A stretch of 64,000 nucleotides of DNA. Origin: Achromobacter piechaudii NBRC 102461 (GTDB taxonomy: Bacteria; Pseudomonadota; Gammaproteobacteria; Burkholderiales; Burkholderiaceae_B). The position numbers were made by a program, and so were the translations under genes. Numbering within the stretch: the first letter of the stretch is position 1; each line of letters starts with the position of its first letter. The notes under the pieces are model-generated. The model was given only the letters and a program-made list of their open reading frames with translations, ran no database searches and was not told the origin of the DNA. Where the stretch lies: assembly GCF_001571245.1 (NCBI RefSeq), contig NZ_BCTK01000012.1:62001-126000 (forward strand). The letters run 5' to 3'. This document shows positions 47,297-57,559 of this stretch, piece by piece.

Positions 47297-48052
47297 ATGG
47301 CCCGTCTGCCCCGCCTGTACGCCCCTGGGCTGCCCCAACTGGTGCAGGCCAATTTCATTTCGCCGCTGGCCGCGCCGTCTCAGCCCGCGCCAGCCGATAT
47401 CCTGAACCAGTTGGCCACTTGGCTGGGCGAATCCGCTCAACGCCATCGGGTGTCGGTTCACGGCTGGGTGCTCGCCAATGACCGCATCCTGCTCTTGGCC
47501 ACCCCCGCCGACGAAGAAGGTTTGCCGCGATTGATGCAGACGCTGGGCCGCAATCTGGCGGCGCGGCTGCGCGGTGGACGCGTCTTCGCGGGTCGCTACC
47601 GTTCCGCGCTGCTTGAACCCGGCGCATGGGTATTGCCGGCACTGGTCTGGCTGGAAACGTATCCGGTGCGCAGCGGCGCTTCGCAAGATCCGGACTCCTG
47701 GCCCTGGTCATCGGCCGCCAGCCATACCGGCAACACCAGCGCCGCGCCTGCGCAATGGCAGTCCGACCACGCTGACTACTGGGCTTGCGGCAATACGCCG
47801 TTCGACCGCCAGGCCAACTACCGCAAGCGCTTGCAGGACGGGCTTTCGCGCGAGGAATCTCAGCGCATCGACCAGGCTGTCTCTGGCCAATGGGCGCTGG
47901 GCGGACCCAGCTTCATCGCCAGTCTGGCGCATACCGCCAGCCGGCGCGTGGCGCCGGGCCAGCGCGGCCGGCCGCGCAAGAAGCCGGCCGCTACGTCGGA
48001 GTCGGATGCTCCGACACCCCCCGCGCCGGGCACCCCCCCGAGCACTTCCTGA
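47297..48052 (+). CDS. RAYT-like (REP-associated tyrosine transposase family) protein, catalytic residues lost
   Basis: The protein has 251 residues, with the RAYT/Y1_Tnp layout: the N-terminal MARLPRLYAPGLPQLV, the central VHGWVLANDRILLLATP where active family members have VLMPNHVHLL, then DPDSWPWSSAASH, and the C-terminal FIASLAHTASRRVAPGQRGRPRKK tail. The HUH motif is replaced by N-D-R-I, and the catalytic Tyr position appears to be Trp (VWLETYP). It is probably a domesticated DNA-binding protein. A terminator and REP-like motifs follow. Confidence 0.75.
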   Translation: MARLPRLYAPGLPQLVQANFISPLAAPSQPAPADILNQLATWLGESAQRHRVSVHGWVLANDRILLLATPADEEGLPRLMQTLGRNLAARLRGGRVFAGRYRSALLEPGAWVLPALVWLETYPVRSGASQDPDSWPWSSAASHTGNTSAAPAQWQSDHADYWACGNTPFDRQANYRKRLQDGLSREESQRIDQAVSGQWALGGPSFIASLAHTASRRVAPGQRGRPRKKPAATSESDAPTPPAPGTPPSTS

Positions 48053-48057
48053 ATGCC

Positions 48058-48084
48058 AAACCCGCCCTGACCCGGCGGGTTTTT
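48058..48084 (+). terminator. Rho-independent terminator after the RAYT-like gene
   Basis: AAACCCGCC and GGCGGGTTT form a 9-bp stem with a CTGACCC loop, then TTTTTC. It begins 6 bases past the stop codon. Confidence 0.85.
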
Positions 48085-48167
48085 CTTTTGCCCGGCTGCG
48101 ACTACCGTCGGCAATGTGCATTTTTTGCGACATTTCAATCGCCGCCGGCTGCCGTTTTCAGCCCAAT

Positions 48168-48329
48168 TAAATAGGGACGTATTACGCGTTTTCGCCCGGT
48201 ATTGGTGCATGCTACGAACTCCGCCTGCGCACACCATCCCGGCAAGCCAATAATGGCGCGGCCGTTGTTATGTCCCCTTATTTATGCCCTATGACAAAGC
48301 ATCTATATAAATAGGGTCGCACCCCTTAT
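48168..48329. repeat. REP-like motif cluster near a RAYT-like gene
   Basis: Three copies of a TAAATAGGG(A/T)C motif occur: 48168-48178 (TAAATAGGGAC), 48272-48284 inverted (GTCCCCTTATTTA) and 48307-48329. The third copy is an imperfect palindrome ATAAATAGGGT-CGC-ACCCCTTAT. They follow the RAYT-like gene. Confidence 0.5.
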
Positions 48330-48415
48330 GTTTCAGTTGCACCCTACCCTCAGCGGGGGTATTGTCCGATTCCTGCACTGCAACATTACGACGCAGGCTC
48401 ACTGCGGAGCGCGCC

Positions 48416-51400
48416 ATGCCCCAAATTACCCCCAACGAATCCTGTCCCACGCCCAAGGCGACCCCGATCGATGCCAGCCGCATGGGTCTGCCCGCCGCCC
48501 AAGGCCTGTACCACCCCAAGAACGAGCATGACGCCTGCGGCGTTGGTTTCGTTGCGCACATCAAGGGCAAGAAAAGCCACGCGATCATCCAGCAAGGTCT
48601 GAAGATTCTTGAAAATCTGGACCATCGCGGCGCAGTCGGCGCGGACAAGCTCATGGGCGACGGCGCGGGCATCCTGATCCAGATTCCCGACACGCTCTAT
48701 CGCGACGAACTGAGCCAGCAAGGCATCATCCTGCCGCCCCCGGGCGAGTACGGCGTGGCCATGGTGTTCCTGCCCAAGGAAACCGCCTCGCGCCTGGCTT
48801 GCGAGCAAGAGCTGGAACGCTCGGTGCGCGCCGAAGGCCAGGTCGTGCTGGGTTGGCGCAATGTGCCGGTGGACGTCGACATGCCGATGTCGCCCACCGT
48901 GCGCGATTGCGAACCCGTCATCCGCCAGCTGTTCATCGGCCGCGGCGCCGACGTGATGGTGCCGGACGCGCTGGAACGCAAGCTGTACGTGATCCGCAAG
49001 ACCGCCAGCCATGCCATCCAGAACATGCATCTGGCCCACGGCAAGGAATATTTCGTGCCGTCGGCATCGGTTCGCACCGTGGTCTACAAGGGCCTGCTGC
49101 TGGCCGACCAGGTGGGCCGCTACTACCGCGACCTGGCCGACACGCGCACCGTGTCCGCCCTGGCGCTGGTGCACCAGCGCTTCTCGACCAACACGTTCCC
49201 CGCCTGGCCGCTGGCTCACCCGTACCGCATGATTGCGCACAACGGCGAAATCAACACGGTCAAGGGCAACTTCAACTGGCTGCGCGCCCGCGAAGGCATG
49301 ATGCAGTCGGCCGTGCTGGGCGACGACCTGAAAAAGCTGTACCCGATCGTCTATGAAGGCCAGTCGGACACCGCCACGTTCGACAACTGCCTGGAACTGC
49401 TGGTCAACTCGGGCTACTCGCTGGCCCACGCCATGATGATGATGATCCCGGAAGCCTGGGAACAGCACACGCAGATGGACGAGTCGCGCCGCGCGTTCTA
49501 TGAATATCACGCCGCCATGATGGAGCCGTGGGACGGCCCGGCCGCCGTCGCGTTCACCGATGGCCGCCAGATCGGCGCCACGCTGGACCGCAACGGCCTG
49601 CGCCCCGCCCGCTATCTGGTCACCGATGACGACATGGTCATCCTGGCGTCCGAAGCCGGCACGCTGTCGATCCCCGAAAACCGCATCGTCAAGAAGTGGC
49701 GCCTGCAACCGGGCAAGATGTTCCTGATCGACCTGGAACAGGGCCGCATCATCGACGACGCCGAGATCAAGCTGCAACTGGCCAACAGCCGCCCGTACCG
49801 TCAGTGGATCGAGCGCTTGCAGATCAAGCTGGAATCGCTGCCGGCTCCGCGTCAGGCTGCGGTCGCAACGCAATCGTCCGTGTCGCTACTGGACCGCCAG
49901 CAAGCCTTTGGCTGGACCCAGGAAGACTACAAGTTCATCCTCGAACCGATGGCCTCGACCGGCGAAGAAGTGATCGGCTCGATGGGCAACGACGCCCCGC
50001 TGGCCGTGCTGTCCGACCGCGCCAAGCCGTTCTATAACTACTTCCGCCAATTGTTCGCGCAGGTCACGAACCCGCCCATCGACCCCATCCGCGAACAGCT
50101 GGTGATGTCGCTGGTGTCGTTCATCGGCCCCAAGCCCAACCTGCTGGACATCAATAACGTCAACCCGCCGCTGCGCCTGGAAGTGTCCCAGCCGGTGCTG
50201 GATTTTGCCGCCATGGCGCAGATCCGTGACATCGAGCAAGTCACGGGCAAGAAATTCCGCAGCTTCGAACTGGACATCACGTACCCCGCCGCCTGGGGCC
50301 CCGAGGGCATCGAAGCCCGCGTGGCCGCGCTGTGCGCGCGCGCCGTGGACGCCGTCCAAAGCGGCTACAACATCCTGATCGTGTCGGACCGCCTGGTCGA
50401 CAGCGAGCGCGTGGCCATCCCCGCGCTGCTGGCGACCTCCGCCGTCCACCAGCACCTGATCCGCGCCGGCCTGCGCACCAACACCGGCCTGGTCGTCGAA
50501 ACCGGCTCGGCCCGCGAAGTGCACCACTTCGCGCTGCTGGGCGGCTACGGCGCCGAAGCCATTCACCCCTACCTGGCGCTGGAATCGCTGGGCAAGATGA
50601 ATGACCCCGAAAAGGCCGTGAAGAATTTCATCAAGGCTATCGGCAAGGGCTTGAACAAGGTCATGTCCAAGATGGGCATTTCGACCTACATGTCCTACAC
50701 CGGCGCGCAGATCTTCGAAGCCGTGGGCCTGCAAAGCTCGCTGGTGAACAAGTACTTCACGGGCACGTCCTCCAACATCGAAGGCATCGGCATCTTCCAG
50801 GTGGCCGAAGAAGCGCTGCGCCAGCACCGCGCGGCATTCAGCACCGATCCGGTGCTGGCCAACGATCTGGAAGCGGGCGGCGAATACGCCTACCGCGTGC
50901 GCGGCGAAGAGCACATGTGGACGCCGGACTCCATCGCCAAGCTGCAACACGCCTCGCGTGCCAACAACTACCGCACGTACAAGGAATACGCGCAGATCAT
51001 CAACGACCAAAGCCGTCGCCACATGACCCTGCGCGGCCTGTTCGAGTTCCGCTTCGACCCCTCGCGCGCCATCCCGCTCGATGACGTCGAACCGGCCAAG
51101 GACATCGTCAAGCGCTTTGCCACCGGCGCCATGTCGCTCGGTTCGATCTCCACCGAAGCGCACTCCGTGCTGGCCGTGGCGATGAACCGCATCGGCGGCA
51201 AGTCCAACACCGGCGAAGGCGGCGAAGACGAACTGCGCTACCGCGCCGAAATGCGCGAAGGCAAGAGCACCATCAAGGACGGCGACACGCTGGCCTCGCT
51301 GCTGGGCTCGGACCGCATCGAAGCCGACGTCGTATTGAAGAAGGGTGACTCGCTGCGCTCGAAGATCAAGCAGGTGGCGTCGGGCCGTTTCGGCGTGACC

Positions 51401-53155
51401 GCCGAATACCTGTCATCCGCCGACCAGATCCAGATCAAGATGGCGCAGGGCGCCAAGCCCGGCGAAGGCGGCCAGTTGCCCGGCCACAAGGTGTCGGAAT
51501 ACATCGCCAAGCTGCGCTATTCCGTGCCGGGCGTGGGCCTGATTTCGCCCCCGCCGCACCACGACATCTATTCGATCGAAGATTTGGCCCAGCTGATCCA
51601 CGACCTGAAGAACGTGAATTCCAAGGCCTCGGTGTCGGTCAAGCTGGTGTCCGAAGTGGGCGTGGGCACGGTGGCGGCCGGCGTGGCCAAGGCCAAGGCC
51701 GACCACGTCGTGATCGCCGGCCATGACGGCGGCACGGGCGCCTCGCCGGTGTCGTCCATCAAGCACGTGGGCACGCCCTGGGAACTGGGCCTGGCCGAAA
51801 CGCAGCAGACGCTGGTGCTGAACCGCCTGCGCAGCCGCATCCGCGTGCAGGCCGACGGCCAGATGAAGACCGGCCGCGACGTCGTCATCGGCGCGCTGCT
51901 GGGCGCGGACGAATTCGGCTTTGCGACCGCCCCGCTGGTGGTCGAAGGCTGCATCATGATGCGCAAATGCCACCTGAACACCTGCCCGGTGGGCGTGGCC
52001 ACGCAAGACCCGGTCCTGCGCAAGAAATTCCAGGGCAAGCCGGAACACGTCGTCAACTTCTTCTTCTTCATCGCCGAGGAAGTGCGCGAGATCATGGCGC
52101 AGCTGGGCATCCGCAAGTTCGATGACCTGATCGGCCGCGCAGATCTGCTCGACATGCGCTCGGGCGTCGAACACTGGAAGGCGCAAGGCCTGGACTTCGC
52201 GCGCGTGTTCCATCAAACGCAGTCGGACGCCGACGTGCGTCAGACCGAAGAGCAGGATCACGGCCTGGCCGGCGCGCTGGATCATCAGCTGATCGACCGC
52301 AGCCGCCCCGCGCTGGAGCGTGGCGAGAAGGTCTCGTTCATCGTGCCGGTGCGCAACCGCAACCGCACGATCGGCGCGATGCTGTCGGGCGCCGTGGCCT
52401 CGCGCTACGGCCACGACGGCCTGCCGGACGACACCATCCACATCCAGTGCAACGGCACCGCCGGCCAAAGCTTCGGCGCGTTCCTGGCGCACGGCATCAC
52501 GATGGACCTGGTGGGCGAAGGCAACGACTACGTGGGCAAGGGCTTGTCCGGCGGCCGCATCATCGTGCGCTCGCCCAACGACTTCCGCGGCTTCGGCCCC
52601 GACCACATCATCGCCGGCAACACCGTCCTGTACGGCGCGCTGGCGGGCGAAGCGTTCTTCAACGGCGTGGCCGGCGAACGCTTTGCAGTGCGCAACTCGG
52701 GCGCGGCCACCGTCGTGGAAGGCACGGGCGACCACGGTTGCGAATACATGACGGGCGGCACGGTGGTCGTGCTGGGCGCCACCGGACGCAACTTCGCGGC
52801 CGGCATGTCGGGCGGCGTGGCCTACGTGTGGGACCCCGAGCGCACGCTCAAGCACCGCGTCAACCTGTCGATGGTCGAACTGGAAAGCGTCGCGCCGCAT
52901 GCGGAACAGCAAGCGCTGAACAACATCGACATCTGGCACAGCGCGCAGCGCGGCGGCGAACGCGAGACGGATGAAACCATCCTGCGTCGCCTGGTGGAAG
53001 ACCATTTCCGCTACACCGGCAGCTACCGCGCCCGAGAAATCCTGGGCGACTGGGAAGCCTCGCGCGGCAAATTCGTAAAGGTCATGCCGACGGACTACCG
53101 CCGGGCATTGGGTGAAATGTGGCGTGCAGCCAACCAGCAACAACTGGCTGCGTGA
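48416..53155 (+). CDS. gltB: Glutamate synthase (NADPH) large subunit
   Basis: This 1579-residue enzyme has an N-terminal glutaminase domain with nucleophile Cys41 (HDACGVGF) after a 40-residue propeptide that would be removed. The middle and FMN-binding synthase domains contain the 3Fe-4S cluster cysteines (CHLNTC near residue 1185). A C-terminal GXG beta-helix domain follows. With GltD it makes two glutamates from glutamine and 2-oxoglutarate. The start has GGAG upstream. gltD follows 8 bases on. Confidence 0.96.
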   Translation: MPQITPNESCPTPKATPIDASRMGLPAAQGLYHPKNEHDACGVGFVAHIKGKKSHAIIQQGLKILENLDHRGAVGADKLMGDGAGILIQIPDTLYRDELSQQGIILPPPGEYGVAMVFLPKETASRLACEQELERSVRAEGQVVLGWRNVPVDVDMPMSPTVRDCEPVIRQLFIGRGADVMVPDALERKLYVIRKTASHAIQNMHLAHGKEYFVPSASVRTVVYKGLLLADQVGRYYRDLADTRTVSALALVHQRFSTNTFPAWPLAHPYRMIAHNGEINTVKGNFNWLRAREGMMQSAVLGDDLKKLYPIVYEGQSDTATFDNCLELLVNSGYSLAHAMMMMIPEAWEQHTQMDESRRAFYEYHAAMMEPWDGPAAVAFTDGRQIGATLDRNGLRPARYLVTDDDMVILASEAGTLSIPENRIVKKWRLQPGKMFLIDLEQGRIIDDAEIKLQLANSRPYRQWIERLQIKLESLPAPRQAAVATQSSVSLLDRQQAFGWTQEDYKFILEPMASTGEEVIGSMGNDAPLAVLSDRAKPFYNYFRQLFAQVTNPPIDPIREQLVMSLVSFIGPKPNLLDINNVNPPLRLEVSQPVLDFAAMAQIRDIEQVTGKKFRSFELDITYPAAWGPEGIEARVAALCARAVDAVQSGYNILIVSDRLVDSERVAIPALLATSAVHQHLIRAGLRTNTGLVVETGSAREVHHFALLGGYGAEAIHPYLALESLGKMNDPEKAVKNFIKAIGKGLNKVMSKMGISTYMSYTGAQIFEAVGLQSSLVNKYFTGTSSNIEGIGIFQVAEEALRQHRAAFSTDPVLANDLEAGGEYAYRVRGEEHMWTPDSIAKLQHASRANNYRTYKEYAQIINDQSRRHMTLRGLFEFRFDPSRAIPLDDVEPAKDIVKRFATGAMSLGSISTEAHSVLAVAMNRIGGKSNTGEGGEDELRYRAEMREGKSTIKDGDTLASLLGSDRIEADVVLKKGDSLRSKIKQVASGRFGVTAEYLSSADQIQIKMAQGAKPGEGGQLPGHKVSEYIAKLRYSVPGVGLISPPPHHDIYSIEDLAQLIHDLKNVNSKASVSVKLVSEVGVGTVAAGVAKAKADHVVIAGHDGGTGASPVSSIKHVGTPWELGLAETQQTLVLNRLRSRIRVQADGQMKTGRDVVIGALLGADEFGFATAPLVVEGCIMMRKCHLNTCPVGVATQDPVLRKKFQGKPEHVVNFFFFIAEEVREIMAQLGIRKFDDLIGRADLLDMRSGVEHWKAQGLDFARVFHQTQSDADVRQTEEQDHGLAGALDHQLIDRSRPALERGEKVSFIVPVRNRNRTIGAMLSGAVASRYGHDGLPDDTIHIQCNGTAGQSFGAFLAHGITMDLVGEGNDYVGKGLSGGRIIVRSPNDFRGFGPDHIIAGNTVLYGALAGEAFFNGVAGERFAVRNSGAATVVEGTGDHGCEYMTGGTVVVLGATGRNFAAGMSGGVAYVWDPERTLKHRVNLSMVELESVAPHAEQQALNNIDIWHSAQRGGERETDETILRRLVEDHFRYTGSYRAREILGDWEASRGKFVKVMPTDYRRALGEMWRAANQQQLAA

Positions 53156-53163
53156 GGGATACC

Positions 53164-54630
53164 ATGGGAAAGATTACTGGCTTTATGGAATATCAGCGTC
53201 TGCAGGAGGCCGCCGAGGCCCCGCAGAAGCGGCTGAAGAACTGGCGCGAATTCGTGTTGCACCTGACCGATGAGCAGGCCAAGCAGCAAGCGGCGCGCTG
53301 CATGGACTGCGGCATCCCGTTCTGCAACAACGGCTGCCCGGTCAACAACATCATCCCCGACTGGAACGACCTGGTTTACAAGCAGGACTGGCGCCGCGCG
53401 CTGGACGTGCTGCACTCGACCAACAACTTCCCGGAGTTCACCGGCCGCATCTGCCCCGCGCCGTGTGAAGCCGCCTGTACCTTGAACATCAACAGCGACG
53501 CCGTGGGCATCAAGTCCATCGAGCACGCCATCATCGACAAGGGTTGGGCCGAAGGCTGGGTCGCACCGCTGGTGCCGGCCAAGAAGACCGGCAAGAAGGT
53601 CGCGGTCGTGGGCTCCGGCCCCGCCGGCATGGCATGCGCGCAGCAACTGGCGCGCGCCGGCCACTCGGTGACGCTGTTCGAAAAGAGCGACCGCATCGGC
53701 GGCCTGCTGCGTTACGGCATTCCCGACTTCAAGCTGGAAAAGCACCAGATCGATCGCCGCATCTCGCAGATGGAAGCGGAAGGCGTGGAATTCGCGCCGT
53801 CCACCTACATCGGCAATCCGAAAGACCCCGTCGCCGACGGCCTGACGGTGCGCACGCCGGAATCGCTGAAGGCGGAATTCGACGCCGTCGTCATGACGGG
53901 CGGTTCGGAAACCCCGCGCGACCTGCCGGTGCCGGGCCGCGAGCTGTCGGGCGTGTACTTCGCCATGGACTTCCTGCGCCAGCAGAACAAGGCCGTTGCC
54001 GGCGACCGCCTGACCAACCAGACGCTGGCCAAGGGCAAGCACGTCGTCGTGATCGGCGGCGGCGATACGGGTTCGGACTGCGTCGGCACCAGCAATCGCC
54101 ATGGCGCCGCGTCCGTGACGCAATTCGAGCTGATGCCGCAACCGCCCGAGTCCGAGAACAAGACGATGACGTGGCCGTACTGGCCGCTGAAGATGCGCAC
54201 GTCGTCCTCGCACGAGGAAGGCTGCGAGCGCGACTGGTCCGTGACCACCAAGCTGCTCAAGGGCAGCAACGGCAAGGTCGAGAAGCTGGTCGGCGCGCGC
54301 GTCGAATGGTTCAAGGACGAAGCCACCGGCCAGATGAAGATGCGCGAAATCGAAGGCTCGGAATTCGAGATCAAGGCTGACCTGGTGCTGCTGGCCATGG
54401 GCTTCGTTTCGCCCGTGCAGACCGTGCTGGATGCGTTCGGCGTGGATCGCGATGCGCGCGGCAACGTGCGCGCCAACACCGACGACTACCGCACCAATGT
54501 GGAAAAGGTCTTCGCCGCGGGCGACATGCGCCGTGGCCAATCGCTGGTGGTCTGGGCCATCCGCGAAGGCCGCCAATGCGCGCGCTCGGTCGATGAATTC
54601 CTGATGGGCAGCAGCGAACTGCCGCGCTGA
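53164..54630 (+). CDS. gltD: Glutamate synthase (NADPH) small subunit
   Basis: This 488-residue protein feeds electrons from NADPH to GltB. N-terminal iron-sulfur cysteines are in [14 protein letters not shown] and CPAPCEAAC; the FAD site is [19 protein letters not shown] and the NADPH site [14 protein letters not shown] lies just upstream of the start. The operon ends with a stem-loop terminator at 54653-54695. Confidence 0.97.
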   Translation: MGKITGFMEYQRLQEAAEAPQKRLKNWREFVLHLTDEQAKQQAARCMDCGIPFCNNGCPVNNIIPDWNDLVYKQDWRRALDVLHSTNNFPEFTGRICPAPCEAACTLNINSDAVGIKSIEHAIIDKGWAEGWVAPLVPAKKTGKKVAVVGSGPAGMACAQQLARAGHSVTLFEKSDRIGGLLRYGIPDFKLEKHQIDRRISQMEAEGVEFAPSTYIGNPKDPVADGLTVRTPESLKAEFDAVVMTGGSETPRDLPVPGRELSGVYFAMDFLRQQNKAVAGDRLTNQTLAKGKHVVVIGGGDTGSDCVGTSNRHGAASVTQFELMPQPPESENKTMTWPYWPLKMRTSSSHEEGCERDWSVTTKLLKGSNGKVEKLVGARVEWFKDEATGQMKMREIEGSEFEIKADLVLLAMGFVSPVQTVLDAFGVDRDARGNVRANTDDYRTNVEKVFAAGDMRRGQSLVVWAIREGRQCARSVDEFLMGSSELPR

Positions 54631-54652
54631 TCCTTCCGCCACGCAAGACTCC

Positions 54653-54695
54653 ATTCGCCGCCTTCGCGCCCGTTGCGCCAAGGCGGCGAATGCTT
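54653..54695 (+). terminator. Terminator of gltBD
   Basis: A perfect 12-bp stem (ATTCGCCGCCTT / AAGGCGGCGAAT) with a 15-base loop is followed by GCTTTT. Confidence 0.65.
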
Positions 54696-54755
54696 TTCAG
54701 GCAGGCGACATATTCGTTTCCGTAAGATGCGCCATCGCCCAACCGTTGACCCGCC

Positions 54756-55328
54756 ATGTCCACCGACACCCTCGTTGCGCCCCCCACGTTGCCGCAGATC
54801 TTCCTGGCATTCACCAAGGTCGGGCTGACCAGTTTCGGCGGCGGCCTGAGCGGCTGGATGATGCGCGAATTCGTGCAGCAGCGACGCTGGTTGTCCGAAG
54901 CGGACTTCCTGTCGGGCCTGGCGCTGGCGCAGTCCTTTCCCGGCGTGAACGTGGTGAACCTGGCCATCTGGATCGGCTTTCGGCTGCGCGGCGGGCCGGG
55001 CGCTTTGCTGGGAGGCCTGGGCATCACCGTGCTGCCGATGCTGGTGGCGATCGCGGCGGCGGCGCTGTTCGCCAGCATGGCGCAATCTCACGGCCTGCAC
55101 TTGGCGATGGCCGGCGTGGCGGCAGCGGCAGTGGGCGTGTCATTGCAGACCGGCCTGCGCGCGGCGCGGCGCGCGTTGGTAGGACTGGCGCCGGCCGCCA
55201 TCATGGCCTGCACCTTCGCCGCGATCTTCCTGTTTCGCCTGCCGCTGTTGTGGGTCGTAGGCGTGATGGCGCCCGTGTCGATCTTCATTGCCTACACGCG
55301 CATCCGTCGCCAGGAGCCGCGCGCATGA
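54756..55328 (+). CDS. Chromate transporter, first half (CHR domain)
   Basis: The protein has 190 residues and several membrane helices. CHR signatures are [17 protein letters not shown] and [20 protein letters not shown]. It is the N-terminal half of a split ChrA; the other half is encoded next, overlapping by ATGA, as in short-chain CHR pairs. It exports chromate or a similar oxyanion. No chrB-like regulator gene lies nearby. Confidence 0.9.
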   Translation: MSTDTLVAPPTLPQIFLAFTKVGLTSFGGGLSGWMMREFVQQRRWLSEADFLSGLALAQSFPGVNVVNLAIWIGFRLRGGPGALLGGLGITVLPMLVAIAAAALFASMAQSHGLHLAMAGVAAAAVGVSLQTGLRAARRALVGLAPAAIMACTFAAIFLFRLPLLWVVGVMAPVSIFIAYTRIRRQEPRA

Positions 55329-55852
55329 ATCTGTCGACGCTGCATGACCTGTTCGCGGTGTTCACGCCGTTGTCGTTCCTGACGGTGGGCGGCGGTCAGA
55401 GCATACTTCCCGACATCCATCGGCAGGCCGTCGACAGCTACGGCTGGATCAACGACGCGCAGTTCCTGGACTACTTTGCGTTGTCGCGCATCACGCCCGG
55501 CCCCGCGTCGCTGCTGGTGACCTTGATAGGCTGGCACGTGGGCGGATGGGCCGGCGCCATCGCGGCGTCCATCGCCATCTTCCTGCCTTGCTCGCTGCTG
55601 ATCTACGCGCTGGCACGCGTGTGGGCGCGCTATCGGCACACCACCTGCATCCGCGCAATCGAAGCGGGCCTGGTGCCGGTGGCGGCGGGCATGATCCTCG
55701 CGTCCTCGTGCACCATCCTGCGCGCCGCCGAAGGCGGAGCCTGGGCCTGGGCAGTGGCGGCGCTTTCAACGGCGGCGCTGGTCTATACGCGCGTCAGCCC
55801 GTTCATCATGCTGGGCTTGGGCGCAGGCGTCTTCTTGCTGGCGCTGGGCTGA
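55325..55852 (+). CDS. Chromate transporter, second half (CHR domain)
   Basis: The protein has 175 residues, with the CHR motif FLTVGGGQSILPDIHR and LSRITPGPASLLVTLIGW. It starts by overlapping the previous stop (ATGA), so the two halves are made together and probably form a heterodimer. Confidence 0.9.
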   Translation: MNLSTLHDLFAVFTPLSFLTVGGGQSILPDIHRQAVDSYGWINDAQFLDYFALSRITPGPASLLVTLIGWHVGGWAGAIAASIAIFLPCSLLIYALARVWARYRHTTCIRAIEAGLVPVAAGMILASSCTILRAAEGGAWAWAVAALSTAALVYTRVSPFIMLGLGAGVFLLALG

Positions 55853-55996
55853 TGACGCCGCACAATCGGCATCCGCTGTTGCCATGCCACCACGGCATGT
55901 TCCGCATCTTTTAACGGTTTGACACATGTCAATCGTGGGTCGCCGCAGGTCTGAGAACCTGTGGCCTCACCCTCATGGAAAGATCGGAGAAGAAAA

Positions 55997-56635
55997 ATGT
56001 TTTCGCTGAACGGGCGCTTCCGCACCACCGCTATTGCCGGATTGATCGCCGCCGGCGCACTTGCCGCGCCGGCACATGCGCATGAAGCGGGCGACGTGCT
56101 GTTCCGAGTGGGCGTGACGCAGGTGCGCCCCGCTTCCAACAACGGCACGGTGCTCGACGGCAGCGTCAAGCTGGACGCGAACAACAACGTGCGCCCCAGC
56201 TTCACGTTGGGCTACATGGTGACGCGCAACATCGGCATCGAACTGCTGGGCGCCTGGCCGTTCCAGCACGACGTCAGCGGCAGCGGCCTGGGCAAGATCG
56301 GCTCCAGCAAGCAATTGCCGCCCACCCTGAGCCTGCAATGGCACATCCTGCCCGACAGCATGATCCAGCCGTACATCGGCGTGGGCATCAACTACACGCA
56401 CTTCTTCGACACCAAGGCCGAAGGCGCGCTGAAGGGTTCCGACCTGAAGATGGGCGATTCGTGGGGCGTGGCCGCGCAACTGGGCGCGGACTTCAAGATC
56501 AATGAACGCTGGTTCATGAACGCGGACATCCGCTACATCGACATCAAGTCGAAGGTGAAGCTGGACGGCCAGCACATCGGCACCGCGCGCATCGACCCGT
56601 GGGTGGCCACGCTGGGCGTGGGCTACCGCTTCTAA
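55997..56635 (+). CDS. ompW: OmpW family outer membrane porin
   Basis: This 212-residue outer-membrane protein has a signal peptide ending AHAHE, then an eight-strand beta-barrel. The strand motifs LGYMVTRNIGIELLG and YIGVGINYTHFF are typical, and the C-terminal Phe (VGYRF) is the barrel insertion signal. The start is set by GGAGAAGAAAA. The LysR stop overlaps its stop by 4 bases, so the genes are convergent. Confidence 0.93.
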   Translation: MFSLNGRFRTTAIAGLIAAGALAAPAHAHEAGDVLFRVGVTQVRPASNNGTVLDGSVKLDANNNVRPSFTLGYMVTRNIGIELLGAWPFQHDVSGSGLGKIGSSKQLPPTLSLQWHILPDSMIQPYIGVGINYTHFFDTKAEGALKGSDLKMGDSWGVAAQLGADFKINERWFMNADIRYIDIKSKVKLDGQHIGTARIDPWVATLGVGYRF

Positions 56636-57495
56636 GCCTGCAAGCGCTGACGCAACGCCTGCAACGCAGGCGTGTCGTCATGCGGGCGCCAGACCAGTTG
56701 CGTGCGCGCCTGCCCATACGGGCCGGACAGCGCCTTGACCCGCACGGCGTCTTCGGCGCCCAACAGCGCCAGCACCGAACGCGGCACGATGGCCACGCCC
56801 GAGCCTGCCGCCACGCACGCCACGATGGCGTGATACGACGCGAACTCCATCACGCGCCCCGGCGCCACGCCTTCGTGGTTCAGCCACGATTCCAGGATGC
56901 GCCGATACGAGCAGCCCGCCGCGAACGCGATGACCGTGCGGTCGCCAAGATCGCGCGCGCTGTTGATCGGCCCCCAGGCCAGCGGCGAGATCAACGCCAA
57001 CGCTTCGTTGAACGCATCCAGCGTCGCCAGGCCATCGGCGGGAAAGGGCTGGGCCACGAAGGCGGCGTCGATTTCGTAATTGCGCACCTGCGCGGCCAGC
57101 GCGCCCGACGTGCCGGTGACCAGCTCGATTCCCACTTGCGGCCAGGCCGCGTGATAGGCGGCCAGGATGGGCGGCAGCCGCGCGGCGGCCGTGCTTTCCA
57201 TGGTGCCGATACGCAGCACGCCTTGCGGCGCGCCGTCGCGCACGGCCGCCTGGGCCTCATCGGACAGGCGCAGCAGCCGGTCGGCATACGACAACAGCAC
57301 GCGGCCTTGGTCCGACAGCACCAGACGGCGGTTCTGGCGCCGGAACAGCGGGGCGTTCAGCGAGGCCTCCAATTGCTTCAAGCGCGTCGACACATTGGAC
57401 TGCACGCGGTTCAGGTGCGCGGCGGCGCGCGCCACGCCGCCCTGGTCCGCCACGGCCTTGAAAATCTGCAAGGCGTCGAGATCCAAGTTTCTCAT
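56632..57495 (-). CDS. LysR family transcriptional regulator
   Basis: The protein has 287 residues, with N-terminal helix-turn-helix (LDLDALQIFKAVAD, LNRVQSNVSTRLKQLE), then the effector domain. The start at 57495 has GAGG upstream; a longer frame upstream is not supported. It is divergent from an MFS gene across a 64-base gap with the dyad TTAATA-N6-TATTAA at 57513-57530, so it probably controls that transporter. Confidence 0.92.
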   Translation of the reverse strand: MRNLDLDALQIFKAVADQGGVARAAAHLNRVQSNVSTRLKQLEASLNAPLFRRQNRRLVLSDQGRVLLSYADRLLRLSDEAQAAVRDGAPQGVLRIGTMESTAAARLPPILAAYHAAWPQVGIELVTGTSGALAAQVRNYEIDAAFVAQPFPADGLATLDAFNEALALISPLAWGPINSARDLGDRTVIAFAAGCSYRRILESWLNHEGVAPGRVMEFASYHAIVACVAAGSGVAIVPRSVLALLGAEDAVRVKALSGPYGQARTQLVWRPHDDTPALQALRQRLQA

Positions 57496-57512
57496 TTCAA
57501 GAACCTCTGTTC

Positions 57513-57530
57513 TTAATAATTCACTATTAA
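57513..57530. promoter_or_regulatory. Putative LysR operator upstream of an MFS gene
   Basis: TTAATA, six bases, TATTAA is a perfect inverted repeat between the divergent LysR and MFS genes, in the position expected for a LysR site. Confidence 0.5.
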
Positions 57531-57559
57531 AGATATAAGTACAGCCGTAGAGTAGGCGC

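Larger units (their letters stand above)
48053..48415. other. Intergenic region with terminator and REP-like motifs
   Basis: This is 363 bases between the RAYT-like gene and gltB. It holds a terminator at 48058-48084, three TAAATAGGG-type motifs and the ribosome site of gltB. No gene was recognised. Confidence 0.6.
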
